A DNA stretch of 64,000 nt from Rhodocyclus gracilis (GTDB taxonomy: Bacteria > Pseudomonadota > Gammaproteobacteria > Burkholderiales > Rhodocyclaceae), in contig NZ_WIXJ01000001.1 in assembly GCF_009617575.1 (NCBI RefSeq), forward strand, positions 62,001 to 126,000, given 5' to 3'. The translations under genes and the position numbers were made by a program. The notes beneath the pieces are model-generated. The model did not search any database. It saw nothing but the letters and a program-made list of their open reading frames with translations, and was not told where the DNA came from. Shown here one piece after another: positions 7,670 to 15,457 of this stretch. Numbering within the stretch: position 1 is the stretch's first letter; every line of letters begins with the position of its first letter.

Positions 7670-9643
7670 TTAGGCGACGTTGCGCTTGAGTTGATCGAGG
7701 ATCGCCGGGTTTTCCAGCGTCGAGGTGTCTTGCGTCACCTCTTCTCCCTTGGCCAGCGAACGCAACAGGCGGCGCATGATCTTGCCGGAACGCGTCTTCG
7801 GCAGGTTTTCGCCGAAGCGGATGTCCTTCGGCTTGGCGATCGGGCCGATTTCCTTACCGACGTGATCCTGCAAATCCTTGATGACTTTCTTCGCCGCATC
7901 GCCTTCCGGACGGACGCCCTTGAGGACGACGAAGGCGCAGATCGCCTCGCCCGTCAGGTCGTCAGGGCGGCCCACGACGGCGGCCTCGGCAACCAGCGGG
8001 TGCGAGACGAGCGCCGACTCGATTTCCATCGTACCCATGCGGTGACCGGAAACGTTGAGGACGTCGTCGATACGGCCGGTGATGGTGAAGTAACCGGTCT
8101 GCGCGTCGCGCATCGCGCCATCACCCGCCAGATACAGTTGGCCGGCGAAATCGTCGGGGTAGTAGGAACGCTTGAAGCGCTCGGGATCGCCCCAGATCGT
8201 GCGAATCATCGCCGGCCAGGGGCGCTTGACGACGAGAATGCCGCCCTTGCCCCAATCGAGCTCGGTGCCGGTTTCATCGACAACCGCCGCCTGAATGCCG
8301 GGGAAAGGCAGTGTGCACGAACCGGGCACCAGCGGCGTCACCCCCGGCAGCGGCGTGATCATGTGGCCGCCGGTCTCGGTCTGCCAGAAGGTGTCGACGA
8401 TCGGGCAGCGGCTGCCGCCGACGTTCTCGTAGAACCACATCCAGGCAGCGGGGTTGATCGGCTCGCCCACCGAGCCGAGCAGACGCAGCGACGACAGATC
8501 GTAGTTGCGCGGGTGCACCGTCGGCGTCGCCTCGGCCGCCTTGATCAGGGAGCGCACCGCCGTCGGCGCCGTATAAAAGATCGATGCCTTGTGATCCTGC
8601 ACCATCCGCCAGAAACGCCCGGCATCGGGATACGTCGGCACCCCTTCGAAGACGATCTGCGTACCGCCGCAGGCGAGCGGGCCGTAGGCGATGTAGGTGT
8701 GCCCGGTGACCCAGCCGATGTCGGCGGTGCACCAGAAAACGTCGTCGGGCTTCAGGTCGAAGGTCCACTTCATGGTCAGCACGGCGTGCAGCAGGTAGCC
8801 GCCGGTCGAATGCTGCACGCCCTTCGGCTTGCCGGTCGAACCGGAGGTGTAGAGCAGGAAGAGTGGATGCTCGGCCTCGACCCACTCCGGTTCGCAGACG
8901 TCGGACTGACCAGCGACGAAATCGCCCCAGAAAACGTCACGCCCGGCCTGCATGGCACAGTCGGCGCCGGTACGCTGCCAGACGACGACCTTCTTGATCG
9001 ATTCGCAACCGCCCATCGCCAGCGCTTCGTCGGCGATCGGCTTGAGCGGCAGCGCCTTGCCGCCACGGCACTGACCATCAGCCGTGATCAGGAAGACAGC
9101 GCCGGCGTCGTTGATGCGGTCGCGCAGGGACTGCGCCGAGAAGCCGCCGAAAACGACCGAATGCGTCGCACCGATCCGGGCACACGCCTGCATGGCGACG
9201 ACTCCCTCGACCGACATCGGCAGGTAGATGACGACGCGATCCCCCTTGCGCACCCCGGAGGCCTTCAGCGCGTTGGCAAAGCGGCTAACACGGGCGAGCA
9301 ATTCGCGATAGCTGATGCGTGACACACTGCCGTCATCGGATTCGAAGATGATGGCCGTCTTGTCGCCGAGACCCGCCTCGATGTTGCGGTCCAGACAGTT
9401 GTACGAGACGTTCAGGACACCATCGTCGAACCAGCGGAAAAACGGTGCGTTCGATTCGTCGAGAACACACGTGAAAGGTACCTTCCAGCTCAGATGCTCA
9501 CGCGCCAGACGCGCCCAGAAGCCGGCGTAATCCTTCTCGGCTTCAGCGCACAGCGCACGATAGGCCTCCATGCCGGAAATCGTGGCCTGGCTGACGAAAT
9601 CGGCGGGGGGCGTAAAAACCTGCAAGGAATCGGCTTGGGACAT
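7670..9643 (-). CDS. acs: acetyl-CoA synthetase
   Basis: AMP-forming acetate:CoA ligase, converting acetate, ATP and CoA to acetyl-CoA. The 657-residue product matches the family length. The P-loop-like motif [11 protein letters not shown] is near residue 265, the acetate/adenylate-binding [12 protein letters not shown] in the middle, the hinge region near [18 protein letters not shown], and the C-terminal [11 protein letters not shown]. In that last motif the Lys near 621 is the conserved residue acetylated by Pat-type enzymes. A clear ribosome-binding site (AGGAG) precedes the ATG at 9643. The neighbouring carboxylate symporter cluster suggests a joint acetate-scavenging module; it feeds the TCA genes in this window. 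Confidence 0.97.
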   Translation of the reverse strand: MSQADSLQVFTPPADFVSQATISGMEAYRALCAEAEKDYAGFWARLAREHLSWKVPFTCVLDESNAPFFRWFDDGVLNVSYNCLDRNIEAGLGDKTAIIFESDDGSVSRISYRELLARVSRFANALKASGVRKGDRVVIYLPMSVEGVVAMQACARIGATHSVVFGGFSAQSLRDRINDAGAVFLITADGQCRGGKALPLKPIADEALAMGGCESIKKVVVWQRTGADCAMQAGRDVFWGDFVAGQSDVCEPEWVEAEHPLFLLYTSGSTGKPKGVQHSTGGYLLHAVLTMKWTFDLKPDDVFWCTADIGWVTGHTYIAYGPLACGGTQIVFEGVPTYPDAGRFWRMVQDHKASIFYTAPTAVRSLIKAAEATPTVHPRNYDLSSLRLLGSVGEPINPAAWMWFYENVGGSRCPIVDTFWQTETGGHMITPLPGVTPLVPGSCTLPFPGIQAAVVDETGTELDWGKGGILVVKRPWPAMIRTIWGDPERFKRSYYPDDFAGQLYLAGDGAMRDAQTGYFTITGRIDDVLNVSGHRMGTMEIESALVSHPLVAEAAVVGRPDDLTGEAICAFVVLKGVRPEGDAAKKVIKDLQDHVGKEIGPIAKPKDIRFGENLPKTRSGKIMRRLLRSLAKGEEVTQDTSTLENPAILDQLKRNVA

Positions 9644-9996
9644 CGTGGGCTCCTGAATAATATTCTTCTGGGGACGGCGATTGGCGCGCTGACGGGCTTG
9701 CGGGGCAAGCGCTGCAAGGGCGGCTCAGGCGATCATACCTGCAGGACGTCGCGCTGTGAATTTGCCGTGCATTCGCTCCGGAAAGAGCGGTTTCGAGCGA
9801 TTTGACGCGCCAAATCTTACAGCGCCCTTACGCGTTTTCGCTGCAGCGCAACATCCGCCCTGACGGGCAGTGGCCGGAGCAATGATGTAAAATCGCCCGT
9901 CAAGAGTCGTCAAGTGCGCTCGCTGCGCAGTTTTCCGCGTCATTGGCCAACTGCACGGTTCTTGTGATTTTCACCCCCACCACCTGACCATTCCCC
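9644..9996. other. intergenic region between divergent acs and yqhA-like gene
   Basis: A 353-base non-coding stretch that must hold the promoters of acs (minus) and the YqhA-like gene (plus). The only certain element is the acs ribosome-binding site. AT-richer patches occur near 9657-9668 (AATAATATTC) and 9880-9895 (ATGATGTAAAAT). I saw no convincing palindrome, RNA gene or small open frame. Confidence 0.5.
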
Positions 9997-10536
9997 ATGC
10001 CCAAACGACCGCTCGAAAGCACTCTCGAATCGGCCATTTTCTGGAGCCGCTGGCTGCAAGCCCCGCTATACCTCGGCCTGATCGTGGCCCAGGTGGTGTA
10101 CGTGTATCTCTTCATGGTCGAGCTCTCGCATCTCGTCCAAGGCGTCTTTGAAAGCGGCAATGTCGACGAGACGCAGATCATGCTCGTCGTCTTGGGCCTG
10201 ATCGACGTCGTCATGATCGCCAACCTCCTGATCATGGTCATCATCGGCGGCTACGAAACCTTCGTCTCGCGCCTTGACCTTGCCGAGCATCCCGATCAGC
10301 CGGAATGGCTCTCGCACGTGAATGCCGGCGTCCTCAAGATCAAACTGTCGACGGCGATCATCGGCATTTCGTCGATCCACCTGCTCAAAACCTTCATCAA
10401 CGCCGCCAACATGAGCGAGCACGCGATCAAGTGGCAGGTCATCATCCACATCGTTTTCCTTCTCTCCGCGCTGGCCATGGTCTGGGTCGACAAGCTCATG
10501 AACCAGACGCTGGCCATCTCGAAAGCCCACGAATAA
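9997..10536 (+). CDS. YqhA/UPF0114-family membrane protein
   Basis: A 179-residue integral membrane protein with four hydrophobic helices: about 20-45, 60-85, 107-127 and 137-157. It has the family block LESAIFWSRWLQAPLYLGLI at the N-terminus and the conserved segment VIIGGYETFVSRLDL in the middle. Members are widely distributed inner-membrane proteins of unknown function. It sits 82 bases upstream of the fumarase gene in the same direction and could share its transcript. The family call is firm; the function is not known. Confidence 0.9.
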   Translation: MPKRPLESTLESAIFWSRWLQAPLYLGLIVAQVVYVYLFMVELSHLVQGVFESGNVDETQIMLVVLGLIDVVMIANLLIMVIIGGYETFVSRLDLAEHPDQPEWLSHVNAGVLKIKLSTAIIGISSIHLLKTFINAANMSEHAIKWQVIIHIVFLLSALAMVWVDKLMNQTLAISKAHE

Positions 10537-10618
10537 ACCGTCGGCGCACCGGGCGGCGCTTCCCTCACTTTCTTCAAAACAAGCGGCACCGGACGGGCGC
10601 CGTGCAGGAGATTTGCTC

Positions 10619-12151
10619 ATGACCGTGATTCGTCAGCAGGACTTCATCGATAGCATCGCCGACGCCTTTCAGTACATCAGCTGCTATCACCCGCTCGATT
10701 ATCTGAACGCTCTCGCCGAAGCTTACGAGCGCGAACAAAGTCCCGCCGCCAAGGATGCCATCGCCCAGATCCTGACCAACAGCCGGCTGTGTGCGGAAGG
10801 TCGGCGCCCGATCTGTCAGGACACCGGTATCGGCGTCGTATTCCTCAAGGTCGGCATGAACGTGCGATGGGATGCCACGTTGTCGCTTCAGGAAATGGTC
10901 GATGAAGGCGTGCGCCGCGCCTACACGCACCCGGACAATCCGCTGCGCGCCTCCGTGCTGCTCGACCCGGCCGGCGCCCGCAAGAACTCGAAAGACAACA
11001 CGCCGGCCGTGCTGCACGTCGAAATCGTTGCCGGTGATGGCCTCGAAGTGATCTGCGCCGCCAAGGGCGGTGGCTCCGAAAACAAAAGCAAGTTCGTCGC
11101 CCTGAACCCCTCCGACTCGATCGTCGACTGGGTGATCAAGACCGTGCCGCTGATGGGCGCTGGCTGGTGTCCGCCGGGCATTCTCGGCATCGGCATCGGC
11201 GGCACGCCGGAAAAGGCGATGCTGCTGGCCAAGGAATCGCTGATGGCGCCGGTCGACATCCACACGCTGATCGAGCGCAGTCAGAAAGGCGAAAAGCTCA
11301 GCCGCGTCGAGGAACTGCGTCTCGAACTCTTCGAGAAGGTCAACGCGCTCGGCATTGGCGCGCAAGGTCTTGGCGGCCTGACCACCGTGCTCGATGTGAA
11401 GATTCTCGACTACCCGACGCACGCCGCCAGCCTGCCGGTAGCGATGATCCCCAACTGCGCGGCTACCCGCCACGTGCATTTCCACCTCGACGGCAGCGGC
11501 CCGGCACGGCTCGATCCGCCAGCGCTCTCCGACTGGCCGCAGGTGACCTGGGCGCCGGATCTCGAGAAAGCCACGCGGGTCAATCTCGATACGCTGACAC
11601 CGGAGGAAGTCGCCGCCTGGCGGCCGGGACAGACCCTGCTGCTCAACGGTCGCCTGCTGACCGGCCGCGATGCGGCCCACAAGCGCATTCAGGAAATGCT
11701 GGCGCGCGGCGAGCCGCTGCCGGTCGACTTCACCAACCGCGTCATCTACTACGTCGGCCCGGTCGATCCGGTGCGCGATGAGGCGGTCGGCCCGGCCGGC
11801 CCGACGACGGCAACGCGCATGGATAAATTCACCGAGATGATGCTGGCGCAAACCGGCCTCATCTCCATGGTCGGCAAGGCGGAACGCGGCCCAGCGGCCA
11901 TCGCGGCGATCAAGAAGCACCGTTCGGCCTATCTGATGGCCGTTGGCGGCGCGGCGTATCTCGTATCGCGCGCCATCCGCTCGGCCAAGGTACTCGCCTT
12001 TGCCGATCTCGGCATGGAGGCAATCTACGAATTTGAGGTCAACGACATGCCGGTCACCGTCGCCGTCGACGCGAACGGCGAGTCGGTGCATGAAACCGGA
12101 CCGAGGACATGGCAGGCAAAAATCGGCAAGATCCCGGTCAGCGTCGCCTGA
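10619..12151 (+). CDS. fumA: class I (iron-sulfur) fumarate hydratase
   Basis: Oxygen-sensitive [4Fe-4S] fumarase of the TCA cycle, interconverting fumarate and malate. The 510-residue single-chain form joins the alpha part (residues about 1-290) and the beta part (about 300-500). Cluster cysteines are likely those in CQDTGIGVVF, PNCAATRHVHFH and GAGWCPPGILGIGIGG. The beta-part signature TATRMDKFTEMML is present. A GGAG precedes the ATG at 10619 with good spacing, so the TTG six bases earlier was rejected. The gene lies apart from the main TCA block. Use of a class I enzyme suits an organism that spends time at low oxygen. The symbol follows family usage; fumB-type naming is equally possible. 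Confidence 0.95.
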   Translation: MTVIRQQDFIDSIADAFQYISCYHPLDYLNALAEAYEREQSPAAKDAIAQILTNSRLCAEGRRPICQDTGIGVVFLKVGMNVRWDATLSLQEMVDEGVRRAYTHPDNPLRASVLLDPAGARKNSKDNTPAVLHVEIVAGDGLEVICAAKGGGSENKSKFVALNPSDSIVDWVIKTVPLMGAGWCPPGILGIGIGGTPEKAMLLAKESLMAPVDIHTLIERSQKGEKLSRVEELRLELFEKVNALGIGAQGLGGLTTVLDVKILDYPTHAASLPVAMIPNCAATRHVHFHLDGSGPARLDPPALSDWPQVTWAPDLEKATRVNLDTLTPEEVAAWRPGQTLLLNGRLLTGRDAAHKRIQEMLARGEPLPVDFTNRVIYYVGPVDPVRDEAVGPAGPTTATRMDKFTEMMLAQTGLISMVGKAERGPAAIAAIKKHRSAYLMAVGGAAYLVSRAIRSAKVLAFADLGMEAIYEFEVNDMPVTVAVDANGESVHETGPRTWQAKIGKIPVSVA

Positions 12152-12200
12152 GCGCAGCGCTGATGCTTGCCGCCGACACGCGCTGCCATCGAGTCCGCGC

Positions 12201-12986
12201 GTGATCGGCGTCTTTGATAGCGGGCTGGGCGGGTTGTCCGTTCTGGCGGCGATTGCCCGCGCCCTGCCGCGCGCCGACCTCACGTATTTCGCCGACAGTG
12301 CCTACGTGCCCTATGGCGAGCGCGACGACGCCTTCATCCGCGCGCGCGCCCTGGCGATTGGTCAGCACCTCGTTGATCGCGGTTGCCGTGTGCTCGTCGT
12401 TGCCTGCAATACGGCCACGGCCGTCGCCGCGACGGCCTGCCGCGAGCATTTTCCGGGCGTTCCGGTCGTCGGCGTCGAACCGGGCGTCAAACCGGCCGCC
12501 GCCAGTTCGCTCAATCGGCACATCGCCGTCCTAGCCACCTCGGCCACCGCGCGCAGCGAGCGCCTCGCCCGCCTGATCCGGCAGCACGCGACCGGAGTCC
12601 GTGTGGATGTCGAAGCCTGTCCTGGCTGGGCCACCCGCGTTGAAAGCCTGCAGCAAAACGATCCAGCCTTCATCGCCGAAGCCCGCGCGCGCCTCGAACG
12701 GCTGCTCGCCGCCGGGGCCGACCGCATCGTTCTGGGCTGCACGCACTACACCTTCCTCGCCCCGACGCTGAAAACGCTGATCGATGGGCGCGCCCAGCTG
12801 GTCGATGTCGCCGATGCCGTCGGGCGGCAATGCGTGCGGCGTGCCGGAGGGATCGCACGCGGCGATGGCCAGCTCGAACTGCTCGCCAGCGCCCAACCCG
12901 AACGTCTGCAAAACATGCTTCCCGCGCTCGGTCTCGACTGGCTTGCGCAGCACGCCGTGGCGCCGGCACAGCATGTCGATGTCTAA
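12201..12986 (+). CDS. murI: glutamate racemase
   Basis: Produces D-glutamate for peptidoglycan in the cytoplasm. The 261-residue product has IGVFDSGLGGLSVL at the very N-terminus, the first catalytic cysteine in VVACNTATAVA and the second in VLGCTHYTFL, with the expected spacing. The GTG at 12201 is the only start that fits the family length and frame, placing the conserved block at residues 2-13. It begins 49 bases after the fumarase stop. Some distance separates it from other murein genes, so there is no functional operon context. Confidence 0.95.
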   Translation: MIGVFDSGLGGLSVLAAIARALPRADLTYFADSAYVPYGERDDAFIRARALAIGQHLVDRGCRVLVVACNTATAVAATACREHFPGVPVVGVEPGVKPAAASSLNRHIAVLATSATARSERLARLIRQHATGVRVDVEACPGWATRVESLQQNDPAFIAEARARLERLLAAGADRIVLGCTHYTFLAPTLKTLIDGRAQLVDVADAVGRQCVRRAGGIARGDGQLELLASAQPERLQNMLPALGLDWLAQHAVAPAQHVDV

Positions 12987-12998
12987 GCGGCCTTGATC

Positions 12999-14411
12999 AT
13001 GCCCGGCATCGTTTCGCCTACGCCGCCCGCGCATCCATCAGCGCATCCATCCGCCTCCGCGCCCGTAATCAAGACGGGGCATATCGCTGTCATCGGCGGA
13101 GGCCCGGCCGGTCTGATGGCCGCCGAGACGCTCGCCCTCGCCGGATACGGTGTCGACCTCTACGACGCCCTGCCCTCCGTTGGGCGCAAGCTGCTGATCG
13201 CCGGCAAAGGCGGACTGAACATCACCCACGCGGAGAACGAGCTCGATTTCCGCCGCCGTTACGGTGCGCGGCAAGCCGAGATCGCCCCCTTGCTCGACGC
13301 GTTTGGCCCGACAGCGTTGCGCGACTGGATGCACGCCCTGGGGATCGATTCCTTCGTCGGCAGCTCCGGGCGCGTTTTTCCGGTCGGAATGAAAGCGGCG
13401 CCGCTTCTGCGCGCCTGGTTGCGGCGCCTGCGCGCGGCTGGCGTGCAACTGCATATGCGCCATCGTTGTCTGGGCCTCGTCCGCGACAGTGCTGACAACA
13501 CCGTTGCGCCGCGCTGGCGCCTGGCGACGCCCGAAGGTGAATGCGTGATCGAACCGACGGCGACCGTGCTGGCGCTCGGTGGCGGCAGCTGGCCGATGCT
13601 CGGCGCCGATGGACGCTGGGTTGAATGGTTACGCGCTGCCGGTATCCCGGTAGCCTCCCTGCTACCCGCCAACTGCGGCTTTGAACGCCCCTGGAGCGAC
13701 TTCTTTCGCGAACGCTTCGCTGGCGAACCGCTCAAGAACGTCGCCGTCCGCGTCGGTGCTGCTTCGCCCATTGAAGCCGCCGCGACGACGGACACACCAC
13801 CCGCTGGCCCGCCAGCGTCCTCCCGTGAAGCAACACGCGGCGACAACTGGCGACGCGGTGAATTCATCGTCACCACCCACGGCGTTGAAGGCGGACTCAT
13901 CTACGCGCACGCCGCCGCCTTGCGCGACACCATCGCTGCCGTGGGGCACACGACGCTGTGGCTCGACCTCCTGCCCGACCGCACCGCGGCCGAGGTGCGG
14001 GCAGAGGTAGCCCATCCGCGCGGCCGGCGCTCGCTGGGCAGTCATCTCGCCTCACGGCTGGGTCTGAAGGGCGTCAAAGCGGCCCTCCTGCGCGAATGCG
14101 CCAGCACCGAAGAGCTGGCCGATCCGGAACGTCTGGCGGCGGCGATCAAGTGCCTGCCGCTCACGCTGCACAGCCCGCGCCCGCTCGCGGAAGCGATCAG
14201 CAGTGCCGGCGGCGTGCTCTTTTCCGCGCTCGACGAGCACCTGATGCTACGCGCCCTGCCGGGCATTTTCTGTGCCGGCGAAATGCTCGACTGGGAAGCA
14301 CCGACGGGCGGCTATCTGCTCACCGCCTGTTTCGCCAGCGGCCGGGTTGCAGGCAGCGGCGCCGCGCGCTGGCTCGCCGGTGCGCCCGCATTGCCGAGGA
14401 ACACGCCATGA
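12999..14411 (+). CDS. HI0933-family NAD(P)/FAD-dependent flavoprotein (TIGR03862-like)
   Basis: A 470-residue flavoprotein. The FAD dinucleotide-binding motif IAVIGGGPAGLMAAE lies near residues 30-45, followed by GRKLLIAGKGGLNITH, the hallmark of the HI0933/BaiN-like family. The C-terminal signature GEMLDWEAPTGGYLLTACFASG closes the FAD site. The physiological substrate of this family is not established. The first about 25 residues are Pro/Ser-rich and may not be native sequence, but no later start codon fits well. It follows murI by 12 bases and overlaps the next gene by ATGA, so the three are probably co-transcribed. Confidence 0.88.
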   Translation: MPGIVSPTPPAHPSAHPSASAPVIKTGHIAVIGGGPAGLMAAETLALAGYGVDLYDALPSVGRKLLIAGKGGLNITHAENELDFRRRYGARQAEIAPLLDAFGPTALRDWMHALGIDSFVGSSGRVFPVGMKAAPLLRAWLRRLRAAGVQLHMRHRCLGLVRDSADNTVAPRWRLATPEGECVIEPTATVLALGGGSWPMLGADGRWVEWLRAAGIPVASLLPANCGFERPWSDFFRERFAGEPLKNVAVRVGAASPIEAAATTDTPPAGPPASSREATRGDNWRRGEFIVTTHGVEGGLIYAHAAALRDTIAAVGHTTLWLDLLPDRTAAEVRAEVAHPRGRRSLGSHLASRLGLKGVKAALLRECASTEELADPERLAAAIKCLPLTLHSPRPLAEAISSAGGVLFSALDEHLMLRALPGIFCAGEMLDWEAPTGGYLLTACFASGRVAGSGAARWLAGAPALPRNTP

Positions 14412-15436
14412 CTCACGCCTCCTTCCCCGCGACCCAGGCGACGCGCTACGACATCGCCGCCTGGATCATCGCCGCGTTACTGATGCTGCTGCTTCTCGTC
14501 ATGCATCTCCTGCCAGCGCTGCTGGCAGGGCTGCTGGTGTACGAAGTCGTCCGGCTGCTGGTGCCCGTATTCGCGCGCCACGTCTCGAACGGCACCGCCA
14601 AAGGCGTGGCGGTCGGCTTGCTCGTCCTGCTCATCGGCGGCGTGACCGCTGCCGCCGTCTTTGGCATCGCCGCGCTCTTGCAGAGCGAAGGCGGCAGCCT
14701 CTCCGCCCTGCTCTCGCGCATGGCCGACATCATCGACGCCTCGCGTGAACAGCTCCCCGCCTGGCTCGCCTCCGCCCTGCCAGACAACGCGCAGGAACTG
14801 CGCGAGGCACTGACGAGCTGGTTGCGCCAGCACGCCGAGGAAGTCCAGCGCATCGGTCGTGAAACCGGCCACCTCGTCGCCCATCTGCTGATCGGTATGA
14901 TCGTCGGCGTGCTCGTCTCCCTGCGCGAAGCCAGCAGCACGGACGTACCGCACGGGCCGCTGGCCCGCGCGCTTTGCGAGCGCACGGCACGACTGGCGCA
15001 CGCCTTTCGCTGCATCGTCTTCGCGCAGGTACGCATCTCGGCGATCAACGCCTCGCTGACGGCGCTTTATCTGGCCATCATCCTGCCCTTGTTCGGCGTC
15101 CATCTGCCGCTGGTCAAGACACTGATCGTCCTGACCTTCGTCGTCGGCTTGCTGCCCGTGGTCGGCAATCTGGTCTCCAACACCGTCATCGTCGTCGTCA
15201 GCCTTGCCCACTCGCCGCACGCTGCCGTCGCCTCGCTCACCTTCCTCGTCCTCGTGCACAAGCTTGAGTACTTCCTCAACGCCCGCATCGTCGGCGCCCA
15301 GATCCGCGCCAGCGCCTGGGAACTGCTCACCGCCATGCTGCTGATGGAGAGCGCCTTCGGGCTCGCCGGGCTGGTCGCCGCGCCGATCTTTTACGCCTGG
15401 CTGAAAGACGAACTGAGCGAGCGTGGCCTCATCTGA
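14408..15436 (+). CDS. AI-2E-family transporter (PerM-like permease)
   Basis: A 342-residue polytopic inner-membrane protein with about 7-8 hydrophobic helices. It shows the family pattern of two N-terminal helix pairs (about 16-55 and 60-90), a soluble middle domain (about 95-150) and a C-terminal helix group. The conserved GLLPVVGNLVSNTVIV and HKLEYFLNARIVG segments lie in that last group. Family members have been linked to autoinducer-2 export or sodium/proton exchange, so the substrate is open. The start overlaps the stop of the flavoprotein gene. It converges with the GGDEF-EAL gene downstream, with only 21 bases between the stops. Confidence 0.88.
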   Translation: MTHASFPATQATRYDIAAWIIAALLMLLLLVMHLLPALLAGLLVYEVVRLLVPVFARHVSNGTAKGVAVGLLVLLIGGVTAAAVFGIAALLQSEGGSLSALLSRMADIIDASREQLPAWLASALPDNAQELREALTSWLRQHAEEVQRIGRETGHLVAHLLIGMIVGVLVSLREASSTDVPHGPLARALCERTARLAHAFRCIVFAQVRISAINASLTALYLAIILPLFGVHLPLVKTLIVLTFVVGLLPVVGNLVSNTVIVVVSLAHSPHAAVASLTFLVLVHKLEYFLNARIVGAQIRASAWELLTAMLLMESAFGLAGLVAAPIFYAWLKDELSERGLI

Positions 15437-15457
15437 GGCCGCCACCGAGCCGGTCGT

